Positions 1 to 4,837 of a DNA stretch of 7,639 nucleotides are shown one piece after another. The position numbers were made by a program, and so were the translations under genes. The DNA comes from Acidobacteriota bacterium (lineage in GTDB: Bacteria; Acidobacteriota; Terriglobia; Bryobacterales; JACQDG01), in contig JACQDG010000237.1 in assembly GCA_016201185.1 (NCBI GenBank), positions 1 to 7,639 of the forward strand. Reading direction: 5' to 3'. How positions within the stretch are numbered: position 1 is the first letter of the stretch; each line of letters starts with the position of its first letter. The notes beneath the pieces are model-generated. The model had not been told where the DNA came from. It did no database searches and saw only the letters and a program-made list of their open reading frames with translations.

Positions 1-285
1 AAGCATGTTGCCGATCAGGTGCAGCCACCCGCCGTGCAGAAACATGGAGGCGAAAAGAGGAATAATGAGGTCCGGAGCCGTCACCGGCGCGATCCATCCT
101 CCAGGGGTCACGACGACGTCGTGAAAGTAGCGCGCCGGGATGACGCCGAAAGTGTTGCAGAACACGGCGAGCTGCTTCCGCCCCATCCCGAGCTGATAAA
201 TGAAGACCAGAACGTTTGACACGATCAGCCCGATGTTGACGAACGGGATGGTCCGGGAGGGCACATCATCGCGCAACGGGATCAT
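1..285 (-). CDS. Rhomboid family intramembrane serine protease, N-terminal part (runs off left edge)
   Basis: The first 95 codons of a gene read leftwards from an ATG at 285; the frame is open to base 1, so the C-terminal part lies outside the window. Rhomboids cleave transmembrane substrates within the membrane using a Ser-His dyad. Visible here: a short charged N terminus (MIPLRDDVPSRT), a first membrane helix at about residues 13-31, a periplasmic-type loop with GVIPARYF (47-54), and the hallmark HGGWLHLIGNML at 84-95. H84, H89 and N93 have the spacing of GlpG H145, H150 and N154 (the Asn is an oxyanion-hole residue). The GxSG serine and catalytic His would lie further left. The ATG is 10 bp after the TAA of the sugar transferase, so the two are probably co-transcribed. 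No good Shine-Dalgarno is visible. Family call is confident; activity cannot be judged because the dyad is not in view. Confidence 0.9.
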   Translation of the reverse strand, partial: MIPLRDDVPSRTIPFVNIGLIVSNVLVFIYQLGMGRKQLAVFCNTFGVIPARYFHDVVVTPGGWIAPVTAPDLIIPLFASMFLHGGWLHLIGNML

Positions 286-295
286 GGCGGTGTGT

Positions 296-1714
296 TTAAG
301 CCGCCCCCCGGCCGGAAAGGACTCGCGGGATGGAACGCAGGAGAATTTTCAAATCCAGCAAAAGGCTCCAATTATCAATGTACTCCATATCCAGCCGCAT
401 CCAGGTATCAAAGTCCAGTTCGCTGCGGCCTTCTAGCACCCACAGGCAAGTCAGTCCCGGTTTCATGCGCAGCCGGCGGCGTTGCCAGGCCTGGTAATGC
501 TCTACCTCCGAGGGCACTGCGGGCCGCGGGCCGACAAACGACATATCGCCCCTCAGAACGTTCCAGAGCTGCGGCCATTCGTCAATCGAAAACCGGCGCA
601 AGTAGCGGCCCAGCAGAGTCAGCCGAGGGTCTTTCGTCATCTTGAATGCCGGCCCGTCTCGCTCGTTGTGGGCGGCCAGCTCGGCCTTTTTTTCTTCCGC
701 GTCCTGGCACATGGACCGCAGCTTGTAGAAGGTGAAGCGGCGGCCGTTCAATCCGCACCGGACCTGCCTGAAGATGGCCGGCCCGGGCGAAGTCAGCTTT
801 ACCAGCAGGGCGAAGAGGGCCAGGGGCAGGGCGGCCAGCGCCAGCGCGACCGAGGCCAGGGCGAAATCGAACGTCCGCTTGATCGACAGCCGGATTTCGT
901 CATGCGGCGTGGCGGAAAACGTCAGCAGGGGGTAGCTGCCGAACTGCTCCAGGTAGACCTCGCTGTTGACGTGCGGGAAGAAGTCCACCACCACCCGTGT
1001 GCGCACGCCTTCTTCGTCGCAGAGAAGAAAGATATCCTGCAGCTCGGGCAGGCGCTCGCGGTCCACGGCAAAAATGATTTCGTCCACCACGTGGCGCCGC
1101 AACAAATCGCCCAGCTCGTCCAGCCGGCGGACGGCGTAGCCGGCCTCCAGCAGGGTCTCCCGCCCGGAGGCGGAGTTTGCCGGCTCGACAAACGCCAGCA
1201 GCTTGGTGCCGTAAGGCTCGGCTTGCTCCAGCGCCCGGCCCAGTTGCTGCGCCACAGGTCCGGTGCCTACGATCACAAAATAAGAGACTGCGCCGAACTG
1301 CCGGCGCAGGTATCCGCGCATCGGTCGGGCACTGACGCGAAAGGCGATCAAGGCCAACAGGTTGAAGGCGCCGAAAAGCCCGATGAAGGCCCGGCTGATA
1401 TCCAGCTTCAGCAAGTACAGAAAGCCCACCAGCAGCAGCAAGCCGGCGACCACCTGTTTCAGCGAGTCGTTGAGTGCGGTGCGGGATTCACCCGTCTCCA
1501 GCCGCTCGTATACGCGCAAGAGAAATCCCAGCCCGACCCACGTCGCCAGGGTCACGCCGAGCAACAGCGCCTTGACCGGCACCACGATGAAGAACACATG
1601 CTCCAGCGGAAGCAAGACGCGAAGCTGGTACGCGGCCTCAAAGGTGAGGCTGGTGAGAATCACGTCGGCCAGCGCAAACAGAAGAACAGCTTTTTGTTTG
1701 TGACTGCTGAACAC
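296..1714 (-). CDS. Polyprenyl-phosphate sugar phosphotransferase (exopolysaccharide initiating glycosyltransferase)
   Basis: A 472-residue inner-membrane enzyme of the WbaP/polyisoprenyl-phosphate hexose-1-phosphate transferase family. Such enzymes move a sugar-1-phosphate from a UDP-sugar onto undecaprenyl phosphate, the first step of capsule, EPS or O-antigen assembly. Architecture: four predicted membrane helices (about 10-30, 42-67, 87-104, 107-127), a CoA-binding-like Rossmann domain (VIVGTG at 147-152, to about 250), then a re-entrant helix (about 280-307) and the Bac_transf catalytic domain. That domain carries FYKLRSM (329-335), the acidic pair in SIDEWPQLWNVLRGDMSF (376-393), VGPRPAVPSE (394-403), KPGLTCLW (418-425) and DLKIL (454-458). 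Length is normal for the family. Start is GTG at 1714: the frame has a stop three codons upstream (TAA, then CGC) and no other early start. No clear Shine-Dalgarno precedes it. The donor sugar cannot be read from the sequence. It leads an apparent two-gene unit with the rhomboid. Confidence 0.93.
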   Translation of the reverse strand: MFSSHKQKAVLLFALADVILTSLTFEAAYQLRVLLPLEHVFFIVVPVKALLLGVTLATWVGLGFLLRVYERLETGESRTALNDSLKQVVAGLLLLVGFLYLLKLDISRAFIGLFGAFNLLALIAFRVSARPMRGYLRRQFGAVSYFVIVGTGPVAQQLGRALEQAEPYGTKLLAFVEPANSASGRETLLEAGYAVRRLDELGDLLRRHVVDEIIFAVDRERLPELQDIFLLCDEEGVRTRVVVDFFPHVNSEVYLEQFGSYPLLTFSATPHDEIRLSIKRTFDFALASVALALAALPLALFALLVKLTSPGPAIFRQVRCGLNGRRFTFYKLRSMCQDAEEKKAELAAHNERDGPAFKMTKDPRLTLLGRYLRRFSIDEWPQLWNVLRGDMSFVGPRPAVPSEVEHYQAWQRRRLRMKPGLTCLWVLEGRSELDFDTWMRLDMEYIDNWSLLLDLKILLRSIPRVLSGRGAA

Positions 1715-1788
1715 GCGTTACGCCATTCGCTAGAATTACAGAATAACAAATGGCCGGCCCGGCACGGGCGCCGTGATAGACTCTAGCG
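1715..1788. promoter_or_regulatory. Divergent intergenic region between sugar transferase and glycosyltransferase genes
   Basis: These 74 bp separate two divergent GTG-started genes, so promoters for both are expected in or near it. The half next to the sugar transferase is AT-richer (about 1726-1750) and has weak -10-like hexamers, for example TATTCT on the minus strand and TAGAAT on the plus strand. I could not pair either convincingly with a -35 box. The other half is very GC-rich and contains the palindrome GGCCGGCC (1752-1759) and a small inverted repeat GCCCG-GCA-CGGGC (1757-1769), a possible operator. Neither GTG has a recognisable Shine-Dalgarno in the preceding 15 bases. The regulatory role is inferred from gene orientation, not from a clear motif. 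Confidence 0.4.
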
Positions 1789-2982
1789 GTGCTGCTGCTG
1801 TTCTGGCTGCTGGCGATCCCTGCTGCCCTTCTGGCTCTCGAATCCCTCCGCACGGGCCGTCGTCACTTAAAATTTGTACAGGATTACATCGCTCGGCCGC
1901 CCGTGGGATGGGCGCCTCCGGCGACGCTGATCGTGCCGGTCAAGAGCGGCGAGCCTGGCCTGGCGGACAATTTCCATTCGCTGGTGGAGCAGGATTATCC
2001 GGATTTCGAGCTGCTGGTAGCAGCGCAAAGCGCCGAGGACCCAGCCGTTGCCGAAATCCGCCACTTGTTTGGCCAAAGAGCCCGGCTGGTTGTGTCGGGA
2101 ACGGAACCTGCGAACACCGGCGAGAAAATCCGCAACCTGCTGGCCGCCGTGGCCGCTTCCCGGCCTTCGAGCGCCGTGCTTGCTTTCACCGACTCGGACG
2201 GGCGGGTGGAGCGCGGCTGGCTGCGGGCCCTGGTTTCACCGCTGGCCAACTCTTCGGTGGGCGCGGCGACCGGGTATCGCTGGTACTTCCCACAAAACGG
2301 CGGATTCTGGTCCCTGATGCGCAGTGTCTGGAACTCGACCATCGCAGGAAAATTCGGCCTGGGCAGCCGGCAGTTTGCCTGGGGCGGGGCCATGGCGCTG
2401 CGCCGCGAAATCTTCGAGCACGCCCGCGTGGCCGATTACTGGCGCGGCGCGGTGAGCGACGACTACCGCCTCACCCAGGCCGTCCGGGCGGTGGGGCTGC
2501 AAATCCAGTTCGTCCCCCGCGCCATGGTGGTGAGCGACGACGCTTGCACGGCGCGAGAGTTTCTCTCCTGGGCCGCGCGGCAGATGATTATCACCCGGAT
2601 CTATCGTCCCGCCTTGTGGTGGATGGGTTTCGTGGCGCACCTTTGGTATTGCGGCGCCATGGTCGCGGCCTTGCTGGTCATCGCTGCGGGCAACTGGTGG
2701 GCCGTGCCTGTCCTGTTGTTGGTGATCGTTCCCGGCATGTGGTGTGGAGAACTGCGCCGCCGCGCAGCAAAGCTGATGTTTCCAAATCTGGCGGGATGGC
2801 TTGGCCACTACGGCTCGATCTATTCCTGGCTCACCCTGCCGGCCACCTGGATCTGGCTGTTGGTCTTTTTGGCTTCGCTTTTCCGAAGGACGATCGAATG
2901 GCGGGGCAATACCTATGTGCTGCTCGGCCCCTCCCAGACCCTTTGTGTTCAAGAGGTCACTGAATATAACCCAAAGACTTGA
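1789..2982 (+). CDS. Membrane-bound glycosyltransferase, GT2 superfamily, GT21/HpnI-like
   Basis: A 397-residue processive-type GT-A glycosyltransferase resembling ceramide glucosyltransferase (GT21) and the hopanoid-associated HpnI family, which add a sugar to a lipid acceptor at the cytoplasmic face of the membrane. Visible: N-terminal helix (2-20), nucleotide-binding start ATLIVPVKSGEPG (45-57), the GEKIRNL acceptor/donor block (111-117), FTDSDGR with D135 and D137 (metal/nucleotide DxD), GGAMALRREIF (199-209), the catalytic-base region SDDYRL (223-228), then RQMIITRIYRP (264-274) where GT21 enzymes have (Q/R)xxRW. C-terminal helices lie at about 281-317 and 345-365, followed by IEWRGNTYVLLG (369-380), a usual C-terminal motif of this subgroup. 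The start is GTG at 1789; an in-frame TAG 12 bp upstream limits the alternatives. The last nine codons lie antisense to the end of the sulfatase-like gene. Acceptor lipid and donor sugar are unknown. Confidence 0.85.
   Translation: MLLLFWLLAIPAALLALESLRTGRRHLKFVQDYIARPPVGWAPPATLIVPVKSGEPGLADNFHSLVEQDYPDFELLVAAQSAEDPAVAEIRHLFGQRARLVVSGTEPANTGEKIRNLLAAVAASRPSSAVLAFTDSDGRVERGWLRALVSPLANSSVGAATGYRWYFPQNGGFWSLMRSVWNSTIAGKFGLGSRQFAWGGAMALRREIFEHARVADYWRGAVSDDYRLTQAVRAVGLQIQFVPRAMVVSDDACTAREFLSWAARQMIITRIYRPALWWMGFVAHLWYCGAMVAALLVIAAGNWWAVPVLLLVIVPGMWCGELRRRAAKLMFPNLAGWLGHYGSIYSWLTLPATWIWLLVFLASLFRRTIEWRGNTYVLLGPSQTLCVQEVTEYNPKT
2957..2982. other. Convergent gene overlap (glycosyltransferase 3' end over sulfatase-like copy C 3' end)
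   Basis: The plus-strand glycosyltransferase stops with TGA at 2980-2982, while minus-strand copy C ends with TGA at 2959-2957, so the two reading frames overlap tail to tail by 26 bp. The glycosyltransferase tail (VTEYNPKT) is antisense to the conserved LKSLGYIQ end of copy C. No strong stem-loop with a U-tract is visible on either strand, so there is no obvious bidirectional terminator and the two transcripts are likely to overlap. Confidence 0.85.
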
Positions 2983-4837
2983 GCCGCTCCAGCGTTTCCT
3001 TGTTCAGTTTGTGTACGCTGGGGTTCTCCGGGGGGACGGTCTCCAGCCATTGGTTCAGCCGCGCCTCCAGCTCTCTGGAAACCCCGTCACCTGTACTGTA
3101 CAGGTTCCGGGTCTCGTTGGGATCCTTCGACAAGTCGTAGAGTTCCCGTTTGCCGGTTGTCGAATGGATGAACTTCCAGGAGCCGGCCACGAGCGCCCTT
3201 TCCACGCGGCGAAACCGGGGATGCAGGTTGAGAAGCTTGAGCCCGGGAAAGCACTCGCTGATGACGAGCCTGGGGCCGCCGGAAGAGGGCTGGAGCACAT
3301 CCAGAACAGTTGGCAGGATATCCACCAGGCTGACGGGCTCTTCCACGACCGCCTTCGGACCGGCATGGGGGTACCGAATCAGCAACGGAATGTGAGCCAC
3401 GTCTTGGTAGACGGAGATTCCACCGTGCCCGGCAACGTTCCTGTCTCCAAATGCTTCGCCGTGATCCGAAGTAATAATGATGAGAGAGTTGTCGTACAGG
3501 CCGAGCTCTCTCAGCCGCCGGAACAGATTCCCCAGATGAAAATCGAGGTACGCGATGCCGCCGTCGTACTGGGATATAGCGTGGCGTTTCGCAGTTTCCG
3601 TCATCTTGCTCTGCAGCCGGTTCACGTCCTGGGAGACTTTATAATAAACGCCCGGGTCCATGGAGCTGTCCTTGCCGGGGAACAAGGTGTCGTAAGGCGG
3701 CGGGGGAAGCAGCGGCTCATGGGCATCCATGTAGTTTATAAACAGGAAGAAGGGGGCGTGCTCCTGCCGCGCCCGCTCCAGAAGGGGGAAGACCTGGCGG
3801 TTCACCTTCTCCGCGCTGCTGTGGAGTTCGAGGGACGAGCCGCCGGCCGAAAGTACGGGTGCGAGCTTGTGCAGGCCGGCTGCCAGGTGGAAGCTGGGCA
3901 ATTCCAAAGGAGGCGGCGGGGCCCCTGCCACAGAATAATAGCCAAAGCCCTGATCCATGCCGAAGTCGCGAGAGAGATAGATGTAGTTCGCCACCACGCC
4001 CATGGTCCGATATCCATTTTCAGTCAGAATCTCGGCCAAAGTATGAAATTTAGCGGCCAGAGGAGAGCCGGCTTCCATTTCCGCATGCCCGCCGGGCTCG
4101 GTGAGACGTGCTCCGTGGCGCCGGGCGTAAAGGCCGGTGAAAAGCGAAGCATGGCTGGATAGCGTGATATCGGAGGGGGCGATGGCTCGGGAGAAGAAGG
4201 TCGCCTCTTCTGCAAACCTTTTCAGGTTGGGCGTGGTGTCCCTCTCGTAGCCGTAGACGGAGAGGTGATCCGCGCGTACCGTGTCCATAACCACCAGGAC
4301 GACGTTGGGCCGGGTTAGCGCCGAGCTATGTAGCGGAAGGTGACTACCCATCCAGGGCAGCCCTAGCAACAGGAGGCTGAGGCTCCAGGGATTCAGCAGG
4401 AAGCCGAGCCGTTCCCCACCGAAACCGGGCCGGACGCTCCATGCCAGCGCCGCGCTCAACAGGATCGTAACGAAAAGCCGGACCCACACCGACGCACCGG
4501 GAGGAGATAGGACAGCCAGGTTGATGGCGAGGGCCCAGATCAGTGTGAACAGGGCCGCTGCAGAAAGCAGTCTCGTCGAGTCTCTCTTCCGCAAACCCTG
4601 CATTCGCCACGCCGCCAATTCGAGGGCCAGCCCCATAACTCCTCCCAGGAGCAGTCCCACGATTGGGTAAATTGCGAAGAACCCCACCGCCTGCCGCCAC
4701 TCGGGCGGGGCTACAGAGAAACTCGTCTGCCAAAGGCGAGGAAGGATGGAAAGAAAGCAGCATTCGACGGCGGCATAGGCTGTCCACGCCATCACGCCCT
4801 GAATGGCGCCGGCAACAACGTTTCTCCAGCAGATCAT
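2957..4837 (-). CDS. Membrane-fused alkaline-phosphatase/sulfatase-superfamily enzyme, copy C (last and shortest of three)
   Basis: A 626-residue protein: about five membrane helices (roughly 8-33, 50-76, 90-112, 117-134, 147-162), then a PF00884 catalytic domain. Metal/active-site features: NVVLVVMDTVRADHLS with D185, SDITLSSHASLFTGL with T225 at the nucleophile position, FINYMDAHEP (367-376), and TSDHGEAFGD with D458/H459 followed by GHGG with H471. The C-terminal ELYDLSKDPNETRNLY (565-580) is typical of sulfatase-family proteins. There is no CxPxR/SxPxR formylglycine motif and no GKWHLG motif, so classical sulfatase action is doubtful; a Thr nucleophile resembles LtaS/EptA-type phosphotransferases. 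Compared with copy B it lacks a 78-residue segment between R176 and P177 (4309/4310) and 14 residues near residue 518 (3293/3294), both in frame. ATG 4837 overlaps the stop of copy B, so translation is probably coupled. An odd helix number would put the catalytic domain outside the inner membrane if the N terminus is cytoplasmic. Confidence 0.88.
   Translation of the reverse strand: MICWRNVVAGAIQGVMAWTAYAAVECCFLSILPRLWQTSFSVAPPEWRQAVGFFAIYPIVGLLLGGVMGLALELAAWRMQGLRKRDSTRLLSAAALFTLIWALAINLAVLSPPGASVWVRLFVTILLSAALAWSVRPGFGGERLGFLLNPWSLSLLLLGLPWMGSHLPLHSSALTRPNVVLVVMDTVRADHLSVYGYERDTTPNLKRFAEEATFFSRAIAPSDITLSSHASLFTGLYARRHGARLTEPGGHAEMEAGSPLAAKFHTLAEILTENGYRTMGVVANYIYLSRDFGMDQGFGYYSVAGAPPPPLELPSFHLAAGLHKLAPVLSAGGSSLELHSSAEKVNRQVFPLLERARQEHAPFFLFINYMDAHEPLLPPPPYDTLFPGKDSSMDPGVYYKVSQDVNRLQSKMTETAKRHAISQYDGGIAYLDFHLGNLFRRLRELGLYDNSLIIITSDHGEAFGDRNVAGHGGISVYQDVAHIPLLIRYPHAGPKAVVEEPVSLVDILPTVLDVLQPSSGGPRLVISECFPGLKLLNLHPRFRRVERALVAGSWKFIHSTTGKRELYDLSKDPNETRNLYSTGDGVSRELEARLNQWLETVPPENPSVHKLNKETLERLKSLGYIQ
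4834..4837 (-). promoter_or_regulatory. ATGA stop/start overlap, copy B to copy C
   Basis: On the minus strand, ATGA holds the start ATG of copy C (4837-4835) and the stop TGA of copy B (4836-4834). No Shine-Dalgarno is apparent upstream, where the sequence encodes LGYIQ of copy B, so initiation most likely uses termination-reinitiation. This overlap decides the start of copy C. Confidence 0.85.

Noticed and set aside
482..1786. Long plus-strand open frame (434 codons) opposite the sugar transferase
   Set aside because: It is antisense to a gene with clear family motifs, is rich in Gln/Arg/Gly low-complexity sequence, and has no recognisable domain; typical of high-GC antisense frames.
2937..2958. 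Imperfect stem-loop GACC...GGTC as a terminator for the glycosyltransferase
   Set aside because: The stem is short, contains a mismatch and a wobble pair, has no following U-tract, and lies before the stop codon.
1773..2963. Plus-strand open frame (396 codons) overlapping the glycosyltransferase in another frame
   Set aside because: The Arg/Gly/Pro-rich translation lacks motifs, whereas the 1789 frame contains the full glycosyltransferase signature.
2801..4162. Long plus-strand open frame (453 codons) opposite copy C, and a similar one at 4663-5703 opposite copy B
   Set aside because: Both are antisense shadows. They resemble each other only because the underlying genes are paralogues.
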